NCBI RefSeq assembly: GCF_001556865.1
Contig: NZ_LSJY01000009.1
Location: forward strand, 1-64,000
Length of the DNA stretch: 64,000 bases
Source: Sphingobium sp. CCH11-B1
GTDB lineage: Bacteria; Pseudomonadota; Alphaproteobacteria; Sphingomonadales; Sphingomonadaceae
Reading direction: 5' to 3'
The position numbers and the translations under genes were made by a program. Positions 9,279 to 17,350 of the stretch are shown one piece after another (the stretch's first letter is position 1; each line of letters starts with the position of its first letter). The notes below the pieces were generated by a model, which made no database searches, was not told the origin of the DNA, and was given only the letters and a program-made list of their open reading frames with translations.

Positions 9279-9369
9279 GAGCGGCGACGCACAAATCTTC
9301 TCTTCATCGCGCAGGAGGATGTGAGGCCCTGGCCACGGACAGGCCTGGGGGGAAGAGGAAAGGCATGTC

Positions 9370-10575
9370 ATGCTAGGCACGACCGTCATCCTCGCCTTCC
9401 GGGCGATCAACCGGCACAAGCTGCGCAGCTTCCTGACCACGCTTGGCATCATCATCGGCGTGGCGGCTGTCGTGACGATGGTGACGCTGGGCAATGGCGC
9501 GACGGCGGCAGTGCGCGAGCAGATCAGTTCGCTGGGCGCGAACGTGCTCCAGCTGCGCCCAGGCCAGGGTTTCGGGCGCGGCGGCGGCGGCCCTCGCCCC
9601 CCCGACTTCAAGGAAGCGGACCTCACCGCTATCGAGAACCAGCTGACCGGCGTTCGCGCCGTCGCCCCGATCGTTCAGTCCAGCGGCACTGCGATCTATG
9701 AGGGCAATAACTGGTCGACCACCGTCTATGGCACGACGTCCGCCTATTCGGAGGTGCAGCAATGGCGCGTGGCGGAGGGCCGCCTGTTTCTGCCCGAAGA
9801 AGAGGAAGCCGGCCGATCGGTCTGCATCATCGGCAATACGGTGCGCACCAACCTGTTCCAGGGGACGGAGCCGGTGGGCAAGCGGATGCGGATCAAGGGC
9901 GTGTCCTGTCAGGTCATCGGCGTGCTGACCACGCGCGGCCAGGGCGGATTTGGCGATCAGGACGATGTCGTGGTCATGCCGATCAAGTTCGTGCAGCGCC
10001 GTTTCACCGGCGACCGCGACATCAGCCAGATCATGGTCGCGGTGGATGACGCCTACGACACCAGCACCGTGCAGGCCAGCCTGGAGGAACTGATGCGCGA
10101 GCGGCGCAAGGTGAAGCCGGGCCAGGAGGATAATTTCAACGTCTTCGACACCAAGCAGATCAGCGACACGCTGACCGGGACCACCACCATCCTGACGCAG
10201 ATCGTGGGCGCGGTCGCCGCCATTTCCCTGCTGGTCGGCGGTATCGGCATCATGAACATCATGCTCGTATCGGTGACGGAGCGCACGCGGGAAATCGGCA
10301 TCCGCCTCGCCATTGGCGCGGTCGCGCGGGAAGTGCTGATGCAGTTTCTGGTCGAAGCGATCGTATTGTCCTGCCTTGGCGGGCTGATCGGCCTGTTCCT
10401 GGCGCTTGTCGCGTCGGTGTCCATCGCGCCGCTGATGAAGGTGCCCTTCCTCTTCGATATCAAGGTGAACCTTATCGCCTTCCTCTTTTCCGCCGCCATC
10501 GGCGTGGTGTTCGGCTATTTCCCCGCGCGGCGCGCGGCGGCGCTCAATCCCATCGACGCGCTGCGGCACGAATAG
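9370..10575 (+). CDS. ABC transporter permease, MacB type
   Basis: 401 residues. One N-terminal helix (LTTLGIIIGVAAVVTMVTLG region) is followed by a large periplasmic MacB-core domain with a Gly-rich loop near residue 70, then three C-terminal helices (about 275-400) with the FtsX-type motif GGIGIMNIMLVSVTERTREIG around 291-311. It completes the MacAB-TolC-like pump; the substrate (macrolide, peptide, siderophore or lipid) cannot be read from sequence. A 91-base gap separates it from the ATPase, still the same operon in all likelihood. Confidence 0.93.
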   Translation: MLGTTVILAFRAINRHKLRSFLTTLGIIIGVAAVVTMVTLGNGATAAVREQISSLGANVLQLRPGQGFGRGGGGPRPPDFKEADLTAIENQLTGVRAVAPIVQSSGTAIYEGNNWSTTVYGTTSAYSEVQQWRVAEGRLFLPEEEEAGRSVCIIGNTVRTNLFQGTEPVGKRMRIKGVSCQVIGVLTTRGQGGFGDQDDVVVMPIKFVQRRFTGDRDISQIMVAVDDAYDTSTVQASLEELMRERRKVKPGQEDNFNVFDTKQISDTLTGTTTILTQIVGAVAAISLLVGGIGIMNIMLVSVTERTREIGIRLAIGAVAREVLMQFLVEAIVLSCLGGLIGLFLALVASVSIAPLMKVPFLFDIKVNLIAFLFSAAIGVVFGYFPARRAAALNPIDALRHE

Positions 10576-10620
10576 GCGACGGCGATCGACCCGGCAGCGT
10601 TCATCCAGGCGCATCTGCCC

Positions 10621-11223
10621 GTGACGAGCGCGCCCGGCATTCCGGAAATAAGGCTGCATGGCGCGGTGCCCACCAGCGGCCTGCACCGGCTGGCGCGGGG
10701 TGATCCGGACGGATTCGGACCGCCCTATTGGGCTTATCATTGGGGTGGCGGGCTGGCTCTTGCGCGGCATGTGATCGATCATCCGCAGCTGGTCCAGGGA
10801 CGGCGGGTGGTGGATCTTGGCACGGGATCGGGCATCGTCGCGATCGCCGCGGCCTTAAGCGGCGCATCCCGGATACTGGCGGTGGACATCGATCCGTATG
10901 CCGTCACGGCCGCCCGGCTCAACGCGGCCCTGAACGGCACGGACATCGCCATTATGCGGGCCGACATGCTGGCAGGCCCGGTGCCGGCGACGGACCTGAT
11001 CCTTGCCGGCGACTTCTATTATGACGAAGCGCTCGCGCCCAGGGTCAGCCCTTTCCTTGAACGCTGCGTCGATGGGGGAATCGAGGTGCTGATCGGCGAT
11101 CCCTGGCGTGCGCCGCTGCCCCGGGACCGGCTGGAAAAGATTGCCGATCATCTCGTGCGCGAAACCGGCGGAGCGACCAGGGAGGCCGCTGTGTTCCGTT
11201 TCCTGAACCGACGTTCAGCCTAA
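10621..11223 (+). CDS. class I SAM methyltransferase, ETFB-lysine/Nnt1-like
   Basis: 200 residues from GTG 10621. The SAM site VVDLGTGSGIVAIAAA is at 58-73 and an acidic loop AVDIDPYA follows. FGPPYWAYHWGGG before it and LIGDPWRAPLP near residue 160 fit the electron-transfer-flavoprotein beta-subunit lysine methyltransferase-like group. Coding-like residues (IDPAAFIQAHLP) run in frame upstream to the macB stop at 10573, without ATG, GTG or TTG, so translation may begin at a rare codon (ATC 10585 or CTG 10615). It sits 45 bases behind macB in the same frame and may be cotranscribed. Confidence 0.82.
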   Translation: MTSAPGIPEIRLHGAVPTSGLHRLARGDPDGFGPPYWAYHWGGGLALARHVIDHPQLVQGRRVVDLGTGSGIVAIAAALSGASRILAVDIDPYAVTAARLNAALNGTDIAIMRADMLAGPVPATDLILAGDFYYDEALAPRVSPFLERCVDGGIEVLIGDPWRAPLPRDRLEKIADHLVRETGGATREAAVFRFLNRRSA

Positions 11224-11346
11224 ATCGGCTTTCGATACAATTTTCGACACTCTTTGCCCCTGGGTGGGACAAGCGCGCGACAAACGGCCCCTATCTCTGA
11301 CTTTGACGCCGGAAAGGCGCCTGACTTTCAAGAGGAGCTAAAAGCC

Positions 11347-11712
11347 ATGATGAAGAAAATGCTGATGAGCCTGGCCGCAGCTACGCTGGTCGCGAGCCCC
11401 GTCATCACCGCGCAGGCGCAGGCCGCGCCCAACCGCGAAACCGTCCGCATCGTCAAGCAGGGGCCCCGCGGCCGGACCGTCGTTCGCCAGAAAACGGTCG
11501 TCCGCAACGACAAGCAAGGGCATCGCTGGGCCAAAGGACAGCGGTTCGACCGGCGTTATGCGACCAGCTACCGCGTGCTCAACAACTATCGCGATTACCG
11601 CCTGTCGGCTCCGCCCCGCGGTTATCAGTGGGTCCGGTCTGGCAATGACGCAGTGCTGGTGGCGCTGACGAGTGGCGTCATCGGAGCCGTGATCGCCAGC
11701 GCGATCCGGTAA
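11347..11712 (+). CDS. RcnB-like periplasmic protein
   Basis: 121 residues. A Sec signal (MMKKMLMSLAAATLVASPVITAQA) is followed by a basic, Arg/Lys-rich segment and a C-terminal region with YRDYRLSAPPRGYQWVR, the core of the RcnB/nickel-cobalt-homeostasis family, ending in one hydrophobic helix (about 105-119). RcnB proteins affect metal homeostasis, but most members are uncharacterised. The start at 11347 has GAGGAG nine bases upstream. A strong hairpin follows the gene. Confidence 0.82.
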   Translation: MMKKMLMSLAAATLVASPVITAQAQAAPNRETVRIVKQGPRGRTVVRQKTVVRNDKQGHRWAKGQRFDRRYATSYRVLNNYRDYRLSAPPRGYQWVRSGNDAVLVALTSGVIGAVIASAIR

Positions 11713-11734
11713 AACCGACCAACGCTTCCAATAT

Positions 11735-11771
11735 GCGGACGCCCCGGAGCCTCTCCCTCCGGGGCGTCTGC
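11735..11771 (+). terminator. terminator hairpin after the RcnB-like gene
   Basis: GCGGACGCCCCGGAG (11735-11749) and CTCCGGGGCGTCTGC (11757-11771) form a 15-bp stem with one G-U pair and a 7-base loop. There is no T run directly after it, so it may be a rho-assisted stop or a 3' stability hairpin. Confidence 0.7.
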
Positions 11772-11854
11772 ATGATTTGCGTTAAGTAGCGGTTTATCAA
11801 GGATTTCAGCCTAGATGGAGAGCGCGCCGGGGGGCCAACATCTTAGGAAACATC

Positions 11855-12256
11855 ATGCCCTTGCACCAGATCATGTATATCAGCAGCGCGAAGGGCGCGA
11901 TGACCGCCGAGCAATGCGCCGGCATTGCCGCCGCTTCCGCCGTGCGCAATCGTGCGGAAGACGTGACCGGATTGCTGCTGTTCAACGGCCGCCGCTTCCT
12001 TCAGGTCCTGGAAGGCCCGAAGGACGCGGTGGAGCGTGTCTATGCCCGGATCGCGAAGGACGGGCGTCATGGCGCGATCGTCACGCTGCGTGAGACAGGG
12101 ATAGAGACACGCGAATTCGGTGAATGGGGCATGGCCTATGACGATCCTGCCCGCCCTTCCGACAGCCTGAAGGACAAGGTGGCCGCGCTCCTCGAACAGG
12201 CCGGCCCGTCCACCCGCGCGCACTTCGTCGGATCAGCGGAGATGCACCGCGGTTAG
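11855..12256 (+). CDS. short BLUF-domain blue-light sensor
   Basis: 133 residues. BLUF domains bind FAD and switch by rearranging a hydrogen-bond network under blue light. All key residues are present at family spacing: Tyr8, Asn32, Gln50, Trp91 and Met93, which correspond to AppA Tyr21, Asn45, Gln63, Trp104 and Met106. The TGLLLFNGRRFLQVLEG stretch (38-54) is diagnostic. No output domain follows, so it must act on a partner protein. The AGGAA before ATG 11855 supports the start. Its stop overlaps the converging permease gene by four bases. Confidence 0.93.
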   Translation: MPLHQIMYISSAKGAMTAEQCAGIAAASAVRNRAEDVTGLLLFNGRRFLQVLEGPKDAVERVYARIAKDGRHGAIVTLRETGIETREFGEWGMAYDDPARPSDSLKDKVAALLEQAGPSTRAHFVGSAEMHRG

Positions 12257-13653
12257 GCCAGCCCCGTCAGATAATAGACGGCGATGACCAGGAACACGGC
12301 CAGCGTCTTGATAAGCGTCAGGGCGAATATGTCCTTGTAAGCCTGCCGGTGGGTAAGACCAGTGACGGCCAGCAACGTGATGACCGCGCCGTTGTGCGGC
12401 AGGCTGTCCATGCCGCCCGACGCCATGGAGGCGATGCGGTGGAGCACCTCGCGCGGGATGCCGGCCGCGTCCCCGGTGGCGATGAACTGATCCGACATGG
12501 CGGCCAGCGCGATCGACAGCCCGCCGGACGCCGACCCGGTGATGCCGGAGAGCGAGGTGACGGTCACGGCTTCGTTGACGAGCGGGTCGGGAATGGCCCT
12601 CAACGCCTCCTTCACCATCAGGAATCCGGGCAACGCGGCGATGACCGCGCCGAAACCATATTCGACCGCAGTGTTCATCCCCGCCAGCAAGGCGCCGCCC
12701 ACGGCCGCCTTCGATCCTTCGGCGAAACGCCCGGCGACAGGGCGAAATGCGAAGAGGAGAATGGTGGCGATGCCGGCGAGCAGCGCGCCTTCCACCGCCC
12801 AGAGCGCGGTCATCTGCGAGACTTTGAGCGTCACCGGCTCGGCCATGCCGGACAGCGAAAGCGACACATATTCGCCCGGTATCCAACGTGGAATGGCCAG
12901 CGTCAGGGCAAGGTTGCCAAGCCCCACCACCAGCAGCGGCAGGAGCGCGATCAAGGGGTGGACGCGCGCTTCGTCAGAGACGGCATCGGGTTCGTTGACC
13001 AGCGTTTCCGGCGCGCCATAGCCTTCTCCCGCCGCCATGAGCCGGCGCCGTCGCCAGCCGATATAGGTCAGCCCTGCTGTCATGATGAAGGCCGATCCGA
13101 TCAGCCCCAGCACCGGCGCGGCCCAGGCCGTGGTGCCGAAAAAGCTCGTCGGGATGATATTCTGGATCTGCGGCGTGCCCGGCAGCGCGTCCATGGTGAA
13201 GGTTATCGCGCCAAGGCCGATGGTGGCGGGAACGAGCCGTTTGGGAATGTCCGCTCGCCGGAACATCTCGGCCGCGAAAGGATAGACGGCAAAGACGGCG
13301 ACGAAGACGGACACGCCGCCATAGGTGAGCAGCGCCGTCACGATCATGATCGCCGGGATTGCCCGTTCCGCCCCCACCATAGCGATGACGGCCGTGACGA
13401 TGGCGCGCGAGAAGCCCGACATCTCGATAAGCTTGCCGAACAGCGCGCCAAGCAGGAAAACCGGGAAATAGAGCTTCAGGAAACTCGCCACCCGCTCCAT
13501 GAAGAGGCCCGAAAAGGCGGCTGGGACTGCGGCCGGATCTGTCAGGAACACCGCCAGCATCGCCAGCAGCGGGGCCATGAGGATAACGCTCATGCCCCGA
13601 TAGGCGGCGATCATCAGGAGGATGAGCGACAGGGCTGCTATGGCGATTGGCAT
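12253..13653 (-). CDS. GntP-family permease
   Basis: 466 residues, hydrophobic, about 12-14 helices. Gly-rich and TYGGVSVFVAVFAVYP-like segments and the TMDALPGTPQIQN motif match the gluconate:proton symporter (GntP) superfamily, which also includes citrate and 3-hydroxybutyrate-type permeases. The substrate is therefore unsure. No kinase or gluconate gene is adjacent. GGGGAGAG precedes ATG 13653. Confidence 0.85.
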   Translation of the reverse strand: MPIAIAALSLILLMIAAYRGMSVILMAPLLAMLAVFLTDPAAVPAAFSGLFMERVASFLKLYFPVFLLGALFGKLIEMSGFSRAIVTAVIAMVGAERAIPAIMIVTALLTYGGVSVFVAVFAVYPFAAEMFRRADIPKRLVPATIGLGAITFTMDALPGTPQIQNIIPTSFFGTTAWAAPVLGLIGSAFIMTAGLTYIGWRRRRLMAAGEGYGAPETLVNEPDAVSDEARVHPLIALLPLLVVGLGNLALTLAIPRWIPGEYVSLSLSGMAEPVTLKVSQMTALWAVEGALLAGIATILLFAFRPVAGRFAEGSKAAVGGALLAGMNTAVEYGFGAVIAALPGFLMVKEALRAIPDPLVNEAVTVTSLSGITGSASGGLSIALAAMSDQFIATGDAAGIPREVLHRIASMASGGMDSLPHNGAVITLLAVTGLTHRQAYKDIFALTLIKTLAVFLVIAVYYLTGLA

Positions 13654-13969
13654 GTCTCTCCCCTGCTCCCCTCCCGTTCGCCCCGAGTGGGGCTGAGCTT
13701 GTCAAAGACCCGTATCGAAGGGTCAAGCGCCTGACTATCCTTTGACAGGTCGCTTCGGCAAGCGCACTGGCTGTGCAGGACGATCGGATTTTGGAGGCAG
13801 TGCTGCGTAAACGCGCCTTGCCTTTCCCCGTCCTTTCCGTCATAGGCGCGCCTTCGTTTGGACGCCGGGGTGACTCGCCGGCCACGCGATGCATTTTTTT
13901 TAGACGACAGCCGGAGGGGCGTACCACATGGGGTGGGCGTCAGCGATCGGCCAACAGATGAGGCTAAAC
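13654..13969. other. 316-base gap: divergent promoters and rpsF leader
   Basis: No gene seen. It holds the promoter and leader of the ribosomal operon on the right and the promoter of the GntP permease on the left. A direct-repeat-like AAGACCCGTATCGAAGGGTC palindrome (GACCC-gtatcgaa-GGGTC, 13709-13726) is present. The last 70 bases contain CCGGAGGGG and a GACG...CGTC pair (about 13903-13940) that could form the S6:S18-binding leader hairpin; this is not proven. Confidence 0.5.
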
Positions 13970-14392
13970 ATGGCTCTTTACGAGCATGTGTTCCTTGCGC
14001 GCCAGGATCTGGCACAGGCGCAGGTGGACGCTCTGGCGGAAACCGCCACCAAGATCGTCGAGGATATGGACGGCAAGGTCACCAAGGTCGAGACCTGGGG
14101 CCTGCGTTCGCTCGCGTACAAGATCGCCAAGAACCGCAAGGCGCACTATGTGATGCTGAACATCGATGCCCCTGCCGGCGTCGTCGCGGAACTGGAGCGC
14201 CAGACCCAGATCAACGAAGACGTCATCCGCTACATGACCGTAAAGGTCGATGCGCTGGAAACCGGCCCGTCGGTGATGATGCGCAAGCAGGACCGCCCCG
14301 AGCGCGGCGATCGTGGCCCGCGCGGCGACCGTGGTGATCGCGGCGATCGTGGCCCGCGCCGCGAGCGCGAAGATGCCCCGGCTGGCGAATAA
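13970..14392 (+). CDS. rpsF: 30S ribosomal protein S6
   Basis: 140 residues from ATG 13970, with GAGG six bases upstream; fourteen codons of upstream open frame are not S6-like. The S6 fold is recognisable from [13 protein letters not shown] through [12 protein letters not shown] and [13 protein letters not shown]. The C-terminus carries an Arg-Gly-Asp repeat tail ([14 protein letters not shown] pattern, about 115-135), a common disordered extension in sphingomonads. First gene of rpsF-rpsR-rplI. Confidence 0.98.
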   Translation: MALYEHVFLARQDLAQAQVDALAETATKIVEDMDGKVTKVETWGLRSLAYKIAKNRKAHYVMLNIDAPAGVVAELERQTQINEDVIRYMTVKVDALETGPSVMMRKQDRPERGDRGPRGDRGDRGDRGPRREREDAPAGE

Positions 14393-14406
14393 GGAGATCT
14401 GAAACC

Positions 14407-14631
14407 ATGGCACGCCCGTTTTTCCGCCGCCGCAAGAGCTGCCCCTTCGCCGCCAAGGATGCGCCGAAGATCGATTATAAGGACGTCCGTCTGCTGCAGG
14501 GCTTCGTGTCCGAGCGCGGCAAGATCGTCCCCAGCCGCATCACGGCCGTTTCGGCCAAGAAGCAGCGCGAGCTGGCCCAGGCCATCAAGCGCGCCCGTCA
14601 CCTGGGCCTGCTGCCCTACATCGTGAAGTAA
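14407..14631 (+). CDS. rpsR: 30S ribosomal protein S18
   Basis: 74 residues, standard length. The core [19 protein letters not shown] and the C-terminal [11 protein letters not shown] are invariant S18 features. It pairs with S6 on the small subunit platform and lies 14 bases after rpsF in the same operon. Confidence 0.99.
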   Translation: MARPFFRRRKSCPFAAKDAPKIDYKDVRLLQGFVSERGKIVPSRITAVSAKKQRELAQAIKRARHLGLLPYIVK

Positions 14632-14644
14632 GGGAGTAGACCCC

Positions 14645-15241
14645 ATGGAAATCATCCTGCTCGAGCGTATCGAGAAGCTGGGCGCGATCGGCGACGTCGT
14701 CACCGTGAAGGACGGCTATGCCCGTAACTTCCTGCTGCCCAACAAGAAGGCGCTGCGCTCCAACGCCGCCAACAAGAAGGTCTTCGAGGCCAACCGCGCG
14801 AAGATCGAGGCGGACAATGCCGCCCGTCGTTCGGACGCCGAGAAGGCTGCCGAGGGCGTCAACGGCAAGCAGATCGTCCTGATCCGCCAGTCGTCCAACG
14901 CCGGCCAGCTTTATGGTTCGGTCGCGGTCCGTGACATCGTGGAAGCGCTGCACGCCGACGGCGTGACCAACGTCAGCAAGGCGATGATCGTGCTGGAACG
15001 CCCGATCAAGACGCTGGGCCTGTTCGACGTCAAGGTCGCGCTGCACCCCGAAGTCGTCACCACCATCTCGGTCAATGTCGCCCGCTCGCCGGACGAAGCC
15101 GACCTTCAGGCGCAGGGCGTCGACGTGATGGCCGACCTGTTCGAAAAGGACGAGAGCGGCTTTACCGAAGACTATGATCCCAATGCCGAGCCGGGCGAAA
15201 TCGCCACGGCAAGCGACGAAGAGCCGGCCGAAGAGGCCTGA
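14645..15241 (+). CDS. rplI: 50S ribosomal protein L9
   Basis: 198 residues. The N-terminal RNA-binding domain (MEIILLERIEKLGAIGDVVTVKDGYARN-type start) and the long connecting helix rich in Ala/Glu/Lys are normal. The C-terminal domain is followed by an acidic tail of about 40 residues (DLFEKDESGF..., ending EEPAEEA), which makes the protein longer than the usual 150, as is common in alphaproteobacteria. Last gene of the operon; a strong terminator follows 23 bases later. Confidence 0.98.
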   Translation: MEIILLERIEKLGAIGDVVTVKDGYARNFLLPNKKALRSNAANKKVFEANRAKIEADNAARRSDAEKAAEGVNGKQIVLIRQSSNAGQLYGSVAVRDIVEALHADGVTNVSKAMIVLERPIKTLGLFDVKVALHPEVVTTISVNVARSPDEADLQAQGVDVMADLFEKDESGFTEDYDPNAEPGEIATASDEEPAEEA

Positions 15242-15264
15242 CTTTTCCGGCATGTCGAAACAGG

Positions 15265-15294
15265 AAAGCCGCCCTCTCACGGGGCGGCTTTTTT
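15265..15294 (+). terminator. intrinsic terminator of the rpsF operon
   Basis: AAAGCCGCCC (15265-15274) pairs with GGGCGGCTTT (15282-15291) across a 7-base loop, and the T run extends to 15294. A textbook rho-independent terminator. Confidence 0.92.
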
Positions 15295-15341
15295 GCTGAG
15301 GTTGCGCAACGGCGTGCGGTCGGGACATTCCCCAAAAAGGA

Positions 15342-15644
15342 TCAGCCCGCCTTCTTCCGCCGCGTTTCCCATCCCTTCCTGGCCGCCGCGGAGCGGTCCG
15401 CCGCCGGACGCCGCGCCGAAGCCGCGCCGCCTTCTCGCCCGCCCTTGCGGGACGACACATGGGTATCCGGCTTGCCCCGGCCCGAGCCCGACCTGTTGCC
15501 GCCGCCCGATTCCTTGTTGACCGTGGCCCAGGCCCGGCGCTCCGCCTCGTCCTTCGATACGCCGCGGTCCTCATAGCCTTCTTCGATATGGCGCGCCTTG
15601 CGTTTCTGCTTATCCGTGTAGCTGCTTTTGTCACCCTGTGGCAT
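15342..15644 (-). CDS. small basic protein, KsgR/plasmid-stabilisation-annotated family
   Basis: 100 residues from ATG 15644, with AAGGAG seven bases upstream. The N-terminal half (YTDKQKRKARHIEEGYEDRG, then SKDEAERRAWATVNKESGG) is a well-conserved motif block of small soluble proteins often labelled plasmid stabilisation proteins with no real evidence for that role. The C-terminal half is Gly/Ser/Arg/Lys-rich with an Ala-Arg-Lys end and may bind nucleic acid. It is divergent from the gene at 15761, and a TGAAC-N16-CGTT promoter-like pair lies upstream on its strand. Confidence 0.85.
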   Translation of the reverse strand: MPQGDKSSYTDKQKRKARHIEEGYEDRGVSKDEAERRAWATVNKESGGGNRSGSGRGKPDTHVSSRKGGREGGAASARRPAADRSAAARKGWETRRKKAG

Positions 15645-15727
15645 CGAAGCTCTCCTTGATGTTGATGGCTTTTCCAACGCCGGGCCAACCCATGTGTTCA
15701 TATCGGTACGGCAGCGTCACGAAAGAC

Positions 15728-15752
15728 GGAACGGGCAGGCAAGCGATGCGTT
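15728..15752 (+). promoter_or_regulatory. candidate EcfG general-stress promoter
   Basis: GGAAC (15728-15732), sixteen bases, then CGTT (15749-15752): an exact match to the alphaproteobacterial EcfG (general stress response sigma) consensus GGAAC-N16/17-CGTT. About one exact match is expected by chance in a window of this size, so position matters. It lies between two divergent small stress-type genes, and a one-mismatch site (TGAAC-N16-CGTT) faces the other gene. Transcription would start just before ATG 15761. Confidence 0.5.
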
Positions 15753-15760
15753 CGGCCGTC

Positions 15761-16090
15761 ATGGAAGAGCGTTCCCTGATCGAAAAACTGGCCCGGCATC
15801 TGTCCGCTGGAGAGCCGGAGGCGTGGCCGGGCAAGGTCGAGGCCGCCGCGAGCATCCTTGCGATCATGAAGGAGCCGGACGCCGCGATGCGCGCCGCTGG
15901 CGATCACGACGCGTGGGAACGGATGATCGACGCGGCGCTGCGCGAACGCTGGCAGGTGCCGCAGCCGGGAGCAGGAGGCGATGTCCCCGGCGGCGCGGAC
16001 GAGGAAGGCGACATGCGGTTGACCCAGGATGCGATCGGCCATGACCGGGCGGACTGGGTTCATCTGCGCAAAGGGGAGACGTCATCATGA
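15761..16090 (+). CDS. conserved hypothetical protein
   Basis: 109 residues, soluble. The N-terminal part (MEERSLIEKLARHLS) and DAWERMIDAALRERW near residue 60 resemble small uncharacterised sphingomonad proteins; no function is known. I chose ATG 15761 because the candidate stress promoter ends at 15752, which would make the message nearly leaderless. ATG 15746 is an in-frame alternative that adds five residues. The stop overlaps the next gene (ATGA). Confidence 0.72.
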   Translation: MEERSLIEKLARHLSAGEPEAWPGKVEAAASILAIMKEPDAAMRAAGDHDAWERMIDAALRERWQVPQPGAGGDVPGGADEEGDMRLTQDAIGHDRADWVHLRKGETSS

Positions 16091-16317
16091 AGGGATTGTT
16101 GAAACTGGCCATCGTCACCGGCCTAGGCGCGTTCGCCTTCAAGGGCTGGCGCGACTGGATGGGGACGGCCCAGCCGCGCGAGGATGATCGCGGTCCCGCC
16201 GGATCGTCCGGCATCGTGCGCGACGCCGGCCCCCAAACGGGCGACGCCGAATGGGACAAGGTTGACGAGCAGGTCGACGAGAGTTTTCCGGCCAGCGACC
16301 CGCCGGGCAATTACTAG
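16087..16317 (+). CDS. small membrane-anchored protein with DESFPASDPPGNY C-terminus
   Basis: 76 residues. One N-terminal hydrophobic segment (about 4-20) is followed by a polar linker and the C-terminal motif DEQVDESFPASDPPGNY. DESFPASDPP recurs at the ends of many otherwise unrelated small alphaproteobacterial proteins and is of unknown role. It is translationally coupled to the previous gene by a four-base overlap. Confidence 0.78.
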   Translation: MKGLLKLAIVTGLGAFAFKGWRDWMGTAQPREDDRGPAGSSGIVRDAGPQTGDAEWDKVDEQVDESFPASDPPGNY

Positions 16318-16402
16318 CACCCGCAACACGCCATTGCCCGGCTGATCGGCCGCCTCTATGAGGCAGGCCACGGGCGGGATCGCCCGCAACAGGGGAATGA
16401 CT

Positions 16403-17338
16403 ATGCCTTCGGGTCTGATCGCGCTGCTCGACGATGTGGCGGGGATCGCAAAACTGGCGGCTGCCTCGCTGGACGATGTCGCAGGCGCGGCCGGCAAGGC
16501 GGGATCGAAAGCGGCGGGCGTCGTCATCGACGATACCGCCGTGACGCCCAACTACGTCATGGGCCTCAGCCCCGAACGCGAACTGCCGATCATCTGGAAA
16601 ATCGCGCGGGGATCGCTGCGCAACAAGCTGCTGTTCCTGCTGCCGGCCGCGATGCTGCTGTCCGCCTTTGCGCCATGGCTGCTGCCGCCCCTGCTGATGC
16701 TGGGTGGCGCTTTCCTCTGCTTTGAAGCGGTCGAGAAGATCATCGAAGCGCTTCGGGGCGGACATGACGAAGCGGCCGAGGCCGCCGCGACGCTTAGTTC
16801 GGCCGAGCTCGAAAAGCAGAAGGTCTCGGGCGCGATCCGCACCGATCTCATCCTGTCCGGCGAGATCATGGCCATCGCCCTGGGCGAAGTCGCGGCGGAA
16901 CCGATCTGGGAACAGGCCGCCATCCTCGTCGTGGTCGCCATCCTCATCACGGCAGGGGTCTATGGAGTCGTGGGCTTCATCGTGAAGATGGACGATATCG
17001 GCCTGCACCTCGCCCAGCGCTCCTCCGCCGGGGTTCGCGCGCTGGGTCGCGGGCTGGTGAAAGCGATGCCGGTGCTGATGTCGGTGCTGGGCGTCGTCGG
17101 CACGGCGGCGATGCTGTGGGTGGGCGGTGGCCTCATCGTTCATGGCCTGCACGAATTCCACTGGGATCTGGTGCCGGGCGCCATCCACCATGTGGCGGAA
17201 AGCGCGGCGCACGCGGTCCCGGCGATCGGCGGCGCGGTCGAATGGATCGTGAACGCTGCGGGCGCGGCGCTGGTGGGCGCGGTGATCGGCGGGATCATCG
17301 TTGCGACGCTGCATCTGCTGCCGTCGAAGAAGCATTGA
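16403..17338 (+). CDS. DUF808 (YedI-like) inner membrane protein
   Basis: 311 residues from ATG 16403, with AGGGGA six bases upstream (ATG 16397 overlaps the ribosome site). The N-terminus LIALLDDVAGIAKLAAASLDDVAGAA and the GLSPERELPIIWKIARGSLRNK block (residues 54-75) are diagnostic for DUF808, followed by about six to seven helices. E. coli YedI is the best-known relative; function unknown. It follows the two small genes and may share their stress promoter. Confidence 0.92.
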   Translation: MPSGLIALLDDVAGIAKLAAASLDDVAGAAGKAGSKAAGVVIDDTAVTPNYVMGLSPERELPIIWKIARGSLRNKLLFLLPAAMLLSAFAPWLLPPLLMLGGAFLCFEAVEKIIEALRGGHDEAAEAAATLSSAELEKQKVSGAIRTDLILSGEIMAIALGEVAAEPIWEQAAILVVVAILITAGVYGVVGFIVKMDDIGLHLAQRSSAGVRALGRGLVKAMPVLMSVLGVVGTAAMLWVGGGLIVHGLHEFHWDLVPGAIHHVAESAAHAVPAIGGAVEWIVNAAGAALVGAVIGGIIVATLHLLPSKKH

Positions 17339-17350
17339 GAGACGCATGTC

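Noticed and set aside
7560..9626. 688-codon open frame on the - strand opposite the efflux adaptor and ATPase
   Set aside because: Antisense shadow caused by high GC; it spans two genuine genes with intact motifs and shows no domain.
12253..13653. Assigning gluconate as substrate of the GntP-type permease
   Set aside because: The family covers several organic acids and no metabolic gene is adjacent, so the substrate is left open.
15342..15644. Plasmid stabilisation function for the small basic protein
   Set aside because: The label is an inherited database name; there is no partner toxin or antitoxin and no plasmid gene nearby.
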